Shown one piece after another: positions 1 to 13,360 of a DNA stretch of 64,000 nucleotides. The translations under genes and the position numbers were made by a program. How positions within the stretch are numbered: position 1 is the stretch's first letter; the number at the start of each line of letters is the position of its first letter. The DNA is taken from positions 33,913,976 through 33,977,975 of the forward strand of contig CM037829.1 in assembly GCA_021234535.1 (NCBI GenBank), read 5' to 3'. This DNA comes from Stichopus chloronotus (Eukaryota; Echinodermata; Holothuroidea; Aspidochirotida; Stichopodidae). Under the pieces are notes generated by a model. The model was not told the origin of the DNA. It did not search any database and saw only the letters and a list, made by a program, of their open reading frames with translations.

Positions 1-254
1 ATAAGTTTCTCACAGATAGAAATTCAGTTATTTAGTTGCCCAACAATAATTTGATCACCCAAAGTTTCTAAAATTCAAATGATGCATCTTCTGTTACCCA
101 TCACATGCATAATGTGTTGAGGAGATAAACTTTTGCAGATGTTTATTGAGGAGACTGGATGGTTTAACAAGAATTAAAACTATTTTCTTTGTATGTCATG
201 TTAGTGTATTCTAAATGCCCTATATCACTTCAACTTTATATTAACTTTATATTA

Positions 255-520
255 ATAGGATAATGCTCATTATAGTATCTTTCTTTAATACTCTGTAGAT
301 GTAAAAACCATCCCTAGTTTTATGCTGTAAGGTTGTTAGTAGGCTATCTAATAGCATAATATTCGTTACAATATCTTAGTGTTATACTACGTAGATGTAA
401 TACCATCTCTAGATTTATGCTATAACTGTATTAAAATTGTCATGCTCATTACAGTATACTGTCTGCAGTAGTAATGCTATCTCTAGTTTTATGCTGTAAG
501 CAATACACGGTAATACTCAT
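255..520. repeat. Degenerate tandem repeat, about 75-95 bp unit, three copies
   Basis: The motif CTAGTTTTATGCTGTAA, or a near variant, recurs at about 314, 409 and 483. Each copy follows a GTAGATGTAATACCATCT-like string and lies near AATGCTCATTACAGTAT-like sequence. The spacing (95 then 74 bp) shows indels between units. No coding potential is evident. Confidence 0.6.
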
Positions 521-3198
521 TGCATAACCTGACTGTAATTTTACAAAGAGGTTACACCATCTCAGGTATGTCAAGATGACTTCATTTTATCAGAAAATGA
601 TGCGAAAGATGGAAGCGACACAAAAATGGACAAAAGTAGCAATTTCTGTCTTTTCATTTGAGCAAAACAAGAAACTGTGACATACATCAATAAATAGGCA
701 GCCTGTTTTGTTTTCTTCTTGTGTTTGCTGATCATGAGTTGATGGAGAATTTTAGGCTGTGCATTTCTTCCTGTCGTTAGTTCCATTCAAGTTTCATGAA
801 CAAGACTTTAAAGGAATTCTCTGACACTTCTCATGTCTGTCAAAAATACCTGAACCTTTGCCCTATGCAAGTTATCACTTTTAATTTGGAAAAAGAAGCA
901 TTTTAGTAAATATTCACAGCATTTGGTGTCTGGTGCTTGTGGTAGTGATTTAGTGTGCTGCCTGGGTTTGCAGCATTCCTCTGATCTAGCAACAGTTTTT
1001 GAAACCACAGTCTCTGGTGCGGAAAATATTTTACCCAGTGTCGATATTCATGAGCAGCTTTTTACTGCTGAACAGAAGATGTTTTTCATGTGCAACCCTC
1101 GCTGGAAACAAGGAAAGTGCCAAGAGGGGAAGACAGCATTTATAGGCTGGTACTGAAGGCTAAATTGGGTTGCTACTGAACTCCAACTTTCAAAGTGATA
1201 TTTCACAAGTGAGGAACCTTCTGCAGTCAAAGTCGTTATGTTTAATCAGTGGAACGGTAAAAATCACCGATATTTTGTTACTCTTTTTTTTTGTCGATAG
1301 AGCATTTCTTTTAACTAGACCATCAGATAATTTAAAAAGCAATTCTGCCACTATCTCGAACTCAGCGCGTGAAATGGAGTTAATTCACTCGCGTAAAATC
1401 TCCACATGTGGCCAGCACCGATCAGTTTAAAGTCGTTGTAAGTGAGCTTCTGTCGTACATATGCAGTAAGTTGTTCTAAATGTAGGCCATCTATCCGTTG
1501 AAATGCTATTATCTTTCTCTTGTTTGCTCTCGTTACTGCTGTTAGGGCATTTTCCACACCAAGACACCTGATTTTGTCAATCTGATATGGCTTTTCTCAA
1601 TGTCTGGCGACACCTTAGCCTGCAAAAATTTGTCTGAAAAAGTATCTCAGAGGCAAAGAAGGGGAACAAAACTGTGTATGCTGAAAATAGCAAACTTTGA
1701 TTTTGTAAATTGCCGATCAGTCACACAGGAAGTGTTGGTGTTTATTCATCTTTAGACCTGAGACCAAATGCAAACAAGTTTCCACATATTCATGTATGGT
1801 GTCAGGGATTATCTAGAAACCTGCGGTCAGGTGACCTCGAAGAGGAAACTGATGCAGATGTTGCCACTTTAAGGGGTAAAACATGCATGAGAATATTATG
1901 AAACCCATCTCAGTGCAATAATAGACATGCAAGCCATTAAAGAGCCACCCCTGTGGGTATTCATTTTCAGCACAATTCTTCTTGACAGACAGTAAAGAAG
2001 GAGGGGGGGTGAACATATCCACAGCACGTCACTGGCGACAAAATCACGGTCTTCACATTTCATACTAAGCAATCAGCATCTTTCATGTCAAACTCTTTCA
2101 GTAGCCCAGATATCAGATTGACAGTTCAGATTCTGCATTTGATTGCAATGAAAGGAAATGACATTGTTAGGGTAAATCTACCAATAAGCAACTGGGATCG
2201 TAGTTTCCGATTTTCTTTTTGATCACTCGGTTTCTTTAATGTGGCATTTCGTTTTGCATTGCCAGGGACGGTCACCGGCGGAGTATCCTGGCTTAGGTTT
2301 ATACAGCCATGCTCAGGGTAGTCCCAGACTGATCTCATGAATGACTCAGCCTCTTAGGAGAGAGTGTTCACGAGCTTCGTGAACATTCGCGTACTCTCGC
2401 AGAGATGAATTTACGGTCCTTGCAGAGGACATTTATGCAACCTGGGAGACAAAATAATTTTCGAGTTTTGTTTTCAGGTGGTAGTCACAATGGGGAGGCC
2501 TTTTGTTTGTTTATTTTGGGTGAAATAGGGAGGCTCATTCTAAGGTTTGCACTGTTGGTAGATGGCAACAGTAGCGTCATGGCAGGTCTTTCGTTCCAAA
2601 CATTGTGGCATTCATGAAATTTGCTCACACCATGGAATGTGCTGCCATACTTTTAATGAAAAGCACTGCTGTGTGGTTGCAATATTTTGTGTCAGATGTG
2701 AGATGTGTAGTAGTAAGACTTGACATTTGCTTCTATTACCAGAAGAGGTAGTTTATTTACATTTGTATTGTAAATACCTTGAAACAATTGCAACAGGTTC
2801 TAATTGCAGTGTAGCTGTGAAGCACTTCTTTTCAAGTACCAGGTGCTTCCAATTGCTTAGCACACTACGCACTTTTCAAGAGCAGTGCATGATGGGATAC
2901 TTTCTTTTTAACCAGTTAACTGGGTGTTTCAATTATATATTCGTCATCTCCTAACTTTTACTCGAACATACTGTTCTTGTTACATACGCACTCAACTACA
3001 TCTCTTAATGACCACATCCCAAGCAATGGTACACGTAAGATTCTTCGCTCTGTACTGGGAACGTTTTGGCCCCATTATCTGTATGCTAATGCCCCTGGAT
3101 GGATATATTCATGTTCATACTGGAACATCGATCAAAAGTAGGTGGAATCTGGACACGTTCTTAAACGTGCTTTGCTGTTTTTAAATTTATCTCTGAAG

Positions 3199-3325
3199 GG
3201 ACCATGTGGATGTATTTTCTTTCCAATCTCAATATTGCGATGCCACCCTCTATTTAAGAGAGAAAAAAACAGAAGTTTTGACCAAAGAAGCTTTGAAATG
3301 TTTATTTTACTTGAATTCGAGTCAG
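3199..3325 (+). CDS. Weak exon candidate upstream of the main gene
   Basis: The block is open in one frame and reads like coding sequence, including YLREKKTEVLTKEALKCLFY. A pyrimidine-rich stretch and AAG precede it, and CAG|GTTAAT follows as a possible donor. It would enter with one base of a codon completed (phase 2) and leave in phase 0. The first confident exon at 4983 needs a phase-1 partner, so the two cannot be joined directly. It could be an exon of another isoform, an exon joined through an unseen intermediate, or a chance ORF. I do not recognise the peptide. Confidence 0.22.
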
Positions 3326-4982
3326 GTTAATGGCTCAGAAAATGAGGAAGGGTTTTTTTCACGGGGACAAGTGATTAAAAAAGAACAACCACAAATAAGA
3401 TGAAGACACTGTCTTTTCCTCGTATTTGCTTCAGGAAAGCAGAAAGAGAAGGGGATGACACATTTTTATGTTAAATTTTTACAGTGTGTTATTTTTCCAG
3501 TCTTAAGATGAAATTAACACAAAAAAAAAGGCATTTTGCAAAAACTAATGCCACAGCGGGATGAAACTAATGGTATTTTAATTCTGCAATTGAACTGGTT
3601 AAATATTGCCATTTATGTAAAGAGGAATAAATTTATACTTAAAAGGAGGCATCGTCTGTCAATTGTGAATAACTAATCTCAAGAAATAGAGTTTGTACAG
3701 CTTTCTACCAAGTTGGTGAACCCCCCGTTGCTGTTCCTCCATAATATCTTCCAGCAGTTTTATGCTGCTAATAATTTGGGGCCAAAATCGATGACCTGTT
3801 ATGATTTCCAGTCTCAGGAAGGTCTGCCACCAGCGGGGATCCCCAGTCGAACAACGAGAGCCCCCTCATTTGTTTACAGATTGTTGTCAGACATTTTTCA
3901 AACAGCAGCCAGTTTTGCTGTAATATCCATCGAGCTGTAATAAATGTAGACAGCACTCTGATTTACTGGTGTGACTCTGAAACCGAGCAGAGCCTTCATT
4001 CATCGCTCCATATTTTGACAGCAAAGAAGGAAACTTTTCTCCTCCCGTATTGCTTCGGAAGCTGTCGTCATTAGTTGCCAATAACTGCAAACTTGTATAT
4101 GTCCTAGCAGAAATGTTACAGAACATTTCAGGTACTTGACTTGATGGTGTGACATTGGTATTGCAGTGTACTACATGTCATCATTTAAGACTGGTAGTGC
4201 AGAAAATTGTCACCGGGCTTTATTCTTGACTGTCAAAACAAGGAACACTCTGGAATAAGGGTGTTCCTTTTTCTAGCATTTCATCAAAAATGTGTTCCCC
4301 TCATAAAATACGAGTCTGCTTTTGTCAGCAGGGGATGGGGGGGGGGGTTAGGCAACTGCTTATGCAACAGAAGGAGGAGAGTGGAACGCTGCTTTTAGTC
4401 ATTGCTGCATTCTACATGCATTTGCTGCCAGGGAAACATGCACCCAAGCGACAACAAGCTCAGAACTGACGGGGAGCTTGTTTTTTTAAAAACTGTTTTA
4501 ATCAGCATAATGTGATTATTCAATGCTTTTTAGAATCTTGTACTAGATTTTGAAAGTCAGATGAAACTGGAAATTCAGAGATGTCATACACATATCTGTC
4601 CTGCAAGGTGATTGGTTTATCCGCTCTTAAGCAGAGTATTGTCAGAGACCATTCCTGGTTGCCATTGACGATACCCTCTCAATTTTTTGCTGTGAAAATG
4701 TAACATTTGTTCTTGAAGCAAATATTTAAAATTAAGTCAACAGCGATGTAGTGGAAGGGAGGGGGCAGGTTGCAAAATTTGGGAGAAAACAGGAATTTGG
4801 CTGCTTACATCATGGAATTCTTTTTCCTGCAGCCACCATAAGAAGAAATCATCCCTGAAAAGGCAAGAAAATGAAATAATAAAATTCCCTTCCCATCCAA
4901 AATGCAACGAAATGTGTTGTCAGTGTTTACAGTCATCTGTTGTTACCTTAACATTTAATTTTATTGTACTTTTTGGTGACAG

Positions 4983-5104
4983 AAAACCATGTGCTGTACA
5001 CAGAGGAACTAGAAGAGCTGTATGAATTATATCAGTCCACAGTAATGGAGGAAAGAGCAGCTTGGAACCAAGACTTAAATCTGCCTAATGTGGAAGGCAT
5101 CAAG
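4983..5104 (+). CDS. Exon 1 of the main gene (internal; 5' part of gene missing)
   Basis: The acceptor is TTTTTGGTGACAG and the donor is AAG|GTAATA. The exon enters in phase 1 (two bases complete a split codon) and leaves in phase 0. It encodes about 40 residues, beginning ENHVLYTEELEELYELYQST and ending LPNVEGIK. The Glu/Leu/Tyr-rich start would favour an amphipathic helix or a short coiled coil. The phase-0 exit matches both exon 22344-22483 and the alternative block at 23325/23328-23404. No family was recognised. The start codon and the N-terminal part of the protein are not identified here. Confidence 0.7.
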
Positions 5105-5468
5105 GTAATACCATCTCATATAGTTTTCTTGCTTTTAAAGTTCTCATCCTTGTTGCAGTGCAAACTTTGACCCGGGTGTCTAAATTACCTCAGTCTTCCC
5201 CAACATCTTCTGAAGTATTGCCCTCCAAATGGTATGCAATTCACTTGACTTGGAAGTCTGCCAAACAGTGGTGGTCATTAAAAGATCTGGTCTCGACATG
5301 GATGCTTTATTTACAGAGGTGATTTTTTTTACTTCCTGAACAAGAACTATGTTCCTTCAGGTTCCACTTTGGACCTGCAAACTGATTTATCCACCTCTTT
5401 TTTTTTTCCTTTGGTCATTCTCCCCCTTCACCAGCATCCTCTGTTGAGAGACAGTTGTAGCTTTTGAG

Positions 5469-5489
5469 GTCGACATTGCGAATGTCGAC
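5469..5489. repeat. Perfect 9-bp inverted repeat with 3-bp loop
   Basis: Arms GTCGACATT and AATGTCGAC flank GCG. The element is CpG-bearing inside A+T-rich sequence. Confidence 0.7.
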
Positions 5490-7097
5490 TAAAATTGTCC
5501 GCGGAAGCATGACCAGAATGGATGAAGTAGCCTTAAACACCTGCTATATTTTGTGGCAGTATCTCCCCAAGAGGTAAAAGTGGATGCTCTGACTTTAAGA
5601 GAGTTCTGACACTGTGTTTGTTAATTGGATTGTCAGTGGTTGCACACAACTGACAAGTGAAAGATGGATGTTGTCATTGGTTGACATGATCACGATCTGT
5701 TCGACACATCTCGGTTTCTGTGGCCAGATTTTTGAGTCTGAATTTCTTCAGGACAACATGAAATATTCTCTATCACCCCCTGCTAATAGCAGAAACTAAA
5801 GCTCTCATTCTGGGGGGGAGGGGAAAGCTTCAAATCACACTAAGTTACTGGTATGAAAGCTTACTGGTGGGGCATTATTGGCATTGCAGCCTTTGAAGTG
5901 GGTCTGCTCTCCTGTGCCCCGCTGCATGGGCGTTGAATGCATATTTACTAGTCCATATAACTGACAGTCTTGTGACTAGCCCTGGGTCTAGCCACTCTGT
6001 TTTATGTGTGTAGACCTAATAGGCCCCTATGGTAAATGTATGGGACTTTGTGCGAATAACCACAACAAAGCTTATTTTTATGCCTCTTCTTGCTTGTCAG
6101 GGTTAAAAGACTCCATTGATATTTTCTTTGTATCATTTCAATTTTCCTCACATCATTTCAACATTTAAGTCAATAATTTGGAAAATTGACTTCCAAATTG
6201 GCTGCTCCTTTCTTTTTTTATGAGTCATTGCAGATTTTTTCCATCGCCATTCTGACATTTGCCAGGCATTTGAAAATCCAGCAAAAAAAAAAAGTGATTG
6301 ATATTATCCATATATTCATTAAATTCACAAACAGTGATAGTTGTTAAGCTTTAAAATGATGGAATATGATATTTATAGTTATCCATTTCTGATGAAACTT
6401 TGCTTGTTTTCATGCACAAGGTTATTTATTCAGTGGCAATTATATCTGTCTTATAATTGCATTATGATGAAATAATTTTATGATTTGTGTCTACCTTTGC
6501 TAACTTCATAAAACACACCTGCATTTAAAATAGATGATCTGACTGTACTTGTTTGCCAAAAGAGACTTTGTTATCCCTGTCAGGAAGGTGAACTCCATTT
6601 TGGCAATGGAAGTTTAAAGTTTGCTTTTTCTTTTTTTAGTTTTGCACCTGGTTATATCACTTCATCGTTATGAAGGTGATGTCACACTAGTAAGTCTTGA
6701 CCACTAAACACAATCTCTGTCGAAGGGTTTCCGCATCTTTCCTGTACCAATTTTCTTCCTATTTTTATTTTCAGTAGAAACCGTAATGGTCACTTAATTT
6801 GGTTTTGCAAAACTGATGGTTGCTGTGATGGTTTGGCTGTTGCTATGGTGACACCTGTGTGTTGTGCATGTTACGGCAAGGATTTGTTGCTTGGCTGCAT
6901 GGTTTTTGTAGAGGGGTGGGATACTGAAAGATCCTCTGTATTTCTGATAAGAGATCTACTTACACAAGTAGCACGAATGTAGGTCTTCATATATCGTGAT
7001 TTAGTAACTTGGCGTGAATGATTGTTTGTGGTGACATGTTGGGCAGCTGTGTGCTGGATACTTGAAGATGCAACAGCTGGTTCATTTTGAAGCAGGA

Positions 7098-7400
7098 GAC
7101 TGGCAGACCACCAAGACAAACAGACTAGCAAGTCTAGAAAGACTCAAACAGACTACTAAGACTGACAGACTGCCAAGGTTGACAGAGTCAACAGACCGTC
7201 AAGACTGACAGACTCAATGGACTATTAAGCCTGATAGACTTAACTAACTATCAAGACCAGCAGATTACCAAAACTGATATACTATAAGGACTGCCAGACT
7301 ATTAAGACTGACTACCAAAACAGACTGACCCAACAGACCATCAAAACTGACAAAGCTACCCTGACTGACAGACTTAACAGACAATCAGACTGATAGACAA
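7098..7400. repeat. Minisatellite of gact/cagact-type units, about 22-28 bp
   Basis: Variants of AGACTGACAGACTCAACAGA and ACTATCAAGACTGACAG repeat about a dozen times with many point changes and small length changes. There is no sustained ORF and it sits inside intron 1. Confidence 0.75.
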
Positions 7401-7694
7401 AGACAAAAAAAAGTAGTACATTGAGATTCTTCAGCATTTATGTATGAGTTGCTCTAGTTTTACATTTAAAGTTCTGGTGGTCTCAATTCCGGCGAAATGG
7501 TATAGAGAGCTTGTTACCTCTTTCTTCTTGTTTAAGGTTAGGCAGCATCAAGAACATCCACATGCACAAATCTTACACAGTTTCTCTGGTATCATTTTAC
7601 AAAACTTCAGTAAAATGGAATCCTCTTGACTCAGCTCAAAGTTGAAGCAGGTCTTTGTGGCTTTTACTGGTAAACAGCTGCTTCATTCTCTGGT

Positions 7695-7900
7695 ACTCAG
7701 ACCAGAGATGTATCCAAGTCACTCTTTTTCTGGCAAGTCAAGTCAACAACACCCATTTTAGCGAACTCGAGTCGCGCAAGTCACGACTCGAGTCACCATG
7801 TTTATTTCAATGGGGGTAAAATCGGCCCAGAATTTTTCAAGTCAGGCAATTTTGCAAGCTGTGACCTGAGTCATGACTTGATTACATCTCTGACTCAGAC
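7695..7900. mobile_element. hAT-type MITE (190 bp) with 8-bp target site duplication
   Basis: The element spans 7703-7892. The left end CAGAGATGTATCCAAGTCA matches the reverse complement of the right end (CAGAGATGTAATCAAGTCA) except near the middle. Perfect 8-bp copies of ACTCAGAC flank it at 7695-7702 and 7893-7900. The interior is rich in GACTCGAGTC-like and AAGTCA palindromic motifs and encodes no protein. An 8-bp duplication with CAG-starting termini is characteristic of the hAT superfamily, and the small size marks a non-autonomous copy. The intact duplication suggests fairly recent insertion. Confidence 0.9.
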
Positions 7901-9539
7901 TGCATAAGATACATGCTCTTTAAGATTAGGGACATCGGGTCATTAAAGTTACCACCTTTGACTTCACCAGTGGACATGCTATAAAAGTCATGCTTACATC
8001 GTGCTTATATCATGCTAAAATCATGCTTATATCATGGCAAGAAGAGCTTGTCATTCTCAAGATAACGCAAAAGTATCTTTCTATAAGTTCTGTAAGTATC
8101 TATTGGGGGTACTGCAGGGAGCCGGAGCAAAGCGTTATTCGCCGGGTTCACGTTGAAAGGACCACGACGGTCGTTGCCGTTGCATTATCTCTTTTGTAAC
8201 TCCTAGACCAATGAGGGCCAGCATGGACCAATGTTCAGATCATGCAGCCAAAATTAACAGTTGCAAACTGCTCTCCTTGGATCATCTTAAGCATGATTGA
8301 CTTAAAACTGCGATTAAAATGAGTTACTTGAAGGCAAATTCCTGAATTGAGCTATTTCTTGCATTTGGAGGGGCCATTTGATGAACATTTATAGGGCGCT
8401 TACAGAAAAGTGCTGCCTTTTAGTCAATTTGAAGTTAGTGTAGTAGTTGGTATTAAGGTTTTGTATTCTTTGCAAATGAAAATTCAGCAGGGATTTTTTA
8501 AATTCTATTTGAAAACACTGTCCACTTTTGAGGAAGTGATATTTGGTAATGAAAGATTGCTGCTATTGATAATATCTGACATTTTATGGTCCTTTTTTTT
8601 ATATTTTTAGTTTTGAAGAGCAGTAGAAAGGCTTAGTTGTTCATGTTTGTGTTGAGGTGTATTCTTTGTTTTAGGTGAATTGTCAGTTATCTATAATATT
8701 GTTTTGCTTTATTTATTTAGCTGTTTCTGATCCTACTGAAGAAGTATCGCTGTTGTGTCCTATACTTTAAGATCTGTGTGAAATTTGATCCATTGCATGG
8801 CTTCAAAGAAAGCAGCAACCTTCTCACCACCGAGTGAAGTTTTAAGCACCGGTCGCACTAAGAGTGATATCGACCACAATTTCAATCCGAATTGTTGCAA
8901 GTTTCAGCTTACAGTCTTCTCGGAACTTAGTGGTAGAGAGCCCCAAACCAGCAATCTTATACAATCATATCCCATATTGCTGACAAATAATAAAATGGAA
9001 TGTTATCCAATCATGGGGCAACATCATCCACAAAAAACCACTTTTATCGGATAGGTACACGAAATATCATAACGAATTCAGAATTATCTTCTTCGTGGAG
9101 TCGTACATTACATTTGACCGGATTGGGGCAATTTATATGGGGACTGCTCGGATCAGATGTTGGTGTAGAGTGACAAATATAAATGAAAATACTGATCCAT
9201 CACCACTGGTATGATACTTTTCAAAAATTTGGATCGGATGTATCATTGTAGCGGGACTGACGCCTTATCTTAGAAATCTGCAAGTATGTTATCACCCTTT
9301 TGCTCTCACTTTCAAATTCCAACCAATACCTTCATCACCACTACTGTGCAGCTGCAGTTTCTTCCCTAGCTTTGCAAAAAACCAGGCTGATAAGTGTTTA
9401 GACCTTTCCTCTCCCACGTTTTGCCTCTTTGTTTCATTTCAAAACTCCAACCTCTATATTTTCACACGCTCTACCTCAGCATTCCAGATGAAAATGTCAA
9501 CGCACTGGTTCAGTCACATGGAAAAAAGATACACCAGGC

Positions 9540-9785
9540 CGAGGTCATGGAACGATAAGTAAAGCGTGGGCAAACTCTGTATCTCAAAAGGCGTTCTCAT
9601 GACGCTGCATAACACCCAATTCAACATCAATTTTAGGATAATTCAACTGGCAAACAGTTAAATGTTTCAGCACAGTCGGCATTTACTCATTTGCCTAAGA
9701 TTCAGATATCAAACGAAGAAATTCTCTGGCTATACGTGCATTATATACGGGAAATGTTGAAGTGCAGAGCTGTTTTGCCATATAG
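9540..9785. repeat. Diverged dispersed repeat, copy 1 (partner near 44.5 kb)
   Basis: Colinear anchors are shared with 44480-44760: TCATGGAACGATAAGTAAAGC against TCATGGAACAATAAATGAAGC, then CAAAAGGCGTTCTCATGA, then TTTAGGATAATTCAACT, then AGATATCAAACG, then ATGTTGAAGTGCAGAGCTG. The order and near-equal spacing show common origin. The boundaries are approximate and I found no terminal repeats or coding sequence. Confidence 0.7.
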
Positions 9786-10039
9786 AGCACATGAAGCCAC
9801 ATGCAAGTACAGACTCATCTAGGTGGGTGGGGGAGGGGGCTGAGGTTGGGGTTGAAGGATATCTACCCTGCACCTAGAGGGAGGGTCAATTAAGAGGCCC
9901 AGGAGGGTCACCTCTATAATCCACCAGTGCCTTTGATGCCATAGTTTAATGCCATATTTAACTGTCACTTGTGAGCAAATCCACTGGAATGATAAAGATG
10001 CTTGAGGTGAACCAAGCAAAGAATTCCTTGAGACAGTGT

Positions 10040-10098
10040 CCCACCCACTTACCCACTCACCCACCCACTCACCCACCCACTTACCCACTCACCCACCT
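10040..10098. repeat. Short tandem repeat of CCCACTCAC / CCCACTTAC
   Basis: About seven units of CCCACTCA or CCCACTTA lie in a row. The opposite strand reads as a spurious Gly/Trp/Val-rich peptide. Confidence 0.8.
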
Positions 10099-13000
10099 CT
10101 CCCTCAGATAAGTCATGACCACCTGCTTGCCAAATATCGATGAAAACGGACTCATAGAAGAGAACCAATCAGCCGTCAAACCGCAGACAGAAAGTGCGAG
10201 CAACATGTTTGTGTGTTATTCATAGATTGGCTGCGCCCTGATCGGTGGCATTCAAATTGCACATTCATGCCTTCTTTTTTTTTATTTTATATTTTGAGAT
10301 GGCATTAAATTACACAAACACTAACATGATCCGTTCGGAGATGATATCCCTCGCATTAAAGAGAAGCATTTTTTTCTTTTTTGGTGAAATTTTTATGAAT
10401 TTCCATTACAGGCGAAAGTATTCGCTGAATTTATATCCTGTTGTTGAAACTTGGGTCTAAGCTGGGACTGGAAAACATCTCCATTTCCCCCGCTCACCTG
10501 AAGATCCTCATAATAGCCAGATATCAGTTCAAATCCATCCAAAGCTACTTTGGAGAGAGATTTTTGGTCTTTTATGACTTTTCTCAGTTTCTCAAATGGA
10601 TTTAAGAATTTAAAGACTGATGAATATTCCATCATATCATTTCTTCATTTCATCTTGTGTCAGTTTCATGTTCAATGAAAATTTTGAATAAATAAATAAA
10701 TCAAATGTTTATAAGTGTAGATGCAATCACGCAGAGCAAAATTTTATGGGAATCTCAACATCTGCGCATAATTTTGGTCAAAGCGATTGCAATACAGGAG
10801 TTTACACGAAATATACAATGTTTGATAAAACAAGAAGCACAAGCTCTTTTGCTATTTGAGCAAACTGTCCTGCTGATTGTGCCATCCAGTTCAAGGCGAA
10901 TGTCATGATGGAGTTATTGCATCATAAAAAATCATCCAATAATTTTGATTCCAAATTTCTTTTCTTTTATTCAAGCAAAATATGAAAGGCAAAATAAACA
11001 AGGAAATGTGGTATATTGTGTGGTAGACAATTCAGTCAAATTTCTGTGCCACTGTCTACTCCGTGCAATGTTTACAGCAGGACAGATGAAATTCAGTGAT
11101 TAGCGGAGTTTTGCTTTCATTGACTTAATGGACATCAAACAAATCTTCTATTTTGAGAGGATGAGGGTGAAAGCAATCAGAGGCAAAATGCAGGCTTTAA
11201 AGTGACTCCTTCTTACCCCTGTTTCTTCTCCATTTTGGACCTGCCTCCAACAGTACTTGGAAATCCTACTTGAACCTACTCAACAGTTGTAAATTAGACC
11301 CTTCACAGAGTACATATTTAGATTAGGTGGGAGGGAGGTGGGAGGTGGGGGAAATGGGGAATGGTGGTCAAGTTTGTGAGTCTGGAAAAGTTATAGTAAT
11401 GCCAGCAGTGATTGTAGATATTGATGAAAACTACTTCTGTATGCCCGAATAAAACCTGCTTTTGTCCTATGTTTGATCAAAATAATTCCAATTTTCTCCT
11501 ATTTTATTGAGAATCATCTGAAAATTGTTGCATCATCTTAACTCCTCCACCCCCCCCCCCTCCCTGTTCACTTTTAAGACCCATCCTTGCAGTCATTTGA
11601 ATGTATTAAAAGTAAGTTTCTTTTCGATTCATAGGATCGTAACTTTACAAAAGAACTCTTTTTGTGAACGTGGAATACCTTTCACGTACTGCAGCATGGT
11701 TTCTTCTTGTGTAAATACTTGTTGAACTGTGACATGCTTTCCATGACTAACAGTGGAAAAGATTCTGTTAACAGTCTTCTTTAAGTCTACCAATTTTCAT
11801 AAATTTGGCAGACAATTTTCAAACAACAGTCAGTCTAATTTTTCTTCCGCGCCCCACGTTCTGTAATCCCAGTTTCTTTCCCTTCCTTAATTCTTGTCTG
11901 TGGTGAAAAAGCTGTTTTTTTTTTTCCAGGTGCCTCAATGAAAGTCTTAACATGGAGGCAAACCAAAAGGCTCATTTCTTATTAAATTTGTCAAAAGGCA
12001 GATATCCCTTTCAATTCACCACAGAGTGGAGAATTTTTTACTCTCGTTGATCACAGAAAAGAGAGAGAGATGTATATCGTCCACGGATGAGATACCACCA
12101 CCCCCCGCCCTTCCCCCCGCCCTCCTCATAGACATAAAATAGAAAGTACTGCCTCCAGGTGAATTTGATGTGTGATGGATGTAGACCATTTTGAAGAGAG
12201 GCAGACAATAGCCTTTTGCTTTTTCTTCTTTTCCTTCTGAATGTGCTTGACAATTTGGATCAAATAAGGAATTACTAGTTTCCAACAGGTTGTGGTATCC
12301 AGTCTCAATGGGATTTTAAGGGTGGAAGAAATCCTTACCACCGTGTACTCGCCGAACTCTGACGTGTCCTCAGACAGAAACAGGGATGTACGGTGGTTGA
12401 ACTTTAAAAAGAATAAACTTTTATTTAAAAAGTATATCTGGCATCATGTTGCCTCCAGACAACATTTAATGGACAACTTTAACACTGTCCATGCTAGGTG
12501 ACCTGTCTCAAAGAGACTGCCTCAGAGTATGATGACTTCAAAGGGGAACAGTACACATAGAAGAGGTAACATGAGGTAGTCTGATGAAACACACTATGAT
12601 AGATGCTCCTGCCAGTTGTTAATGAAAGTGAAATGAAATCTTACCAGCCCCTACCTAGTGGTGTTTGTAAACTACTTGACAAGAATTGTGACAAAGCAGC
12701 TGAAATATATATTAGACTGGAAAATTTTCCTGTATGTCAGAGGACAAGAAAATGATAGTAAAACGTTACAGACCATCAGTTGCTCAATGAGATAATTAAA
12801 ATGTGTTTGCATTATTGTCTGCCAGCCTTGCGGATGGCTTTGGTAATGACTGCTGTGCATTCTAGTGTGGTGCAGGAATACGTCATTGGGAATTTTTAGT
12901 GCTCCTGCCCTTCATGTCATTCATATCGGTTCACTGTGAGTAACACAGTGTTTGCTGTGATACAGTTTGATACGACATAATGTAACATTTAAAAGCACAC

Positions 13001-13280
13001 TGTGCCCATTTCAGTTAATTGGGTTAATACAAAGGTGTCAGTGGTCAGAACTAGAAATGAAAGTGTTCGAGAAAAGCAGACGCAGGGCATTGTACATGTA
13101 GACAATTAAATGAAGATTTGCCAGAGAATTCAGATGGTGCAGTATATTAAGAAACTAAGGACACAAGTTTTCCTCTGCATTGTTAGGGTATACCAGGCTA
13201 CACATAGCTCTTTCCACAGAAGTCTACATCTAAGCTTGTCCTAGTCTGTGCCACCAGCTTAATTTCTGTCGTATATATCG

Positions 13281-13360
13281 AGGGTGATCCTAACATAACC
13301 TGCATCTAGGGTGATCCTAAGGTAGTCTGCGTGTAGGGTGATGCTGACAAAACCTGCTCC
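13281..13360. repeat. 27-bp tandem repeat, three copies
   Basis: AGGGTGATCCTAA-starting units begin at 13281, 13308 and 13335. The third is more diverged (AGGGTGATGCTGA). Confidence 0.8.

Larger units (their letters stand above)
1..4982. other. Upstream intronic or 5' flanking sequence
   Basis: This stretch lies before the first confident exon. That exon starts in the middle of a codon, so at least one more exon exists upstream, inside or outside the window. Most of the interval is A+T-rich with stops in all frames. It holds a degenerate repeat at 255-520 and one weak exon candidate at 3199-3325. A short hairpin (AAGGAACAC ... GTGTTCCTT) lies near 4240-4270. I see no convincing promoter or RNA gene. 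Confidence 0.6.

Noticed and set aside
4240..4270. AAGGAACAC ... GTGTTCCTT hairpin as a possible RNA gene or terminator
   Set aside because: The stem is only nine base pairs with an 11-nt loop, common by chance in 64 kb.
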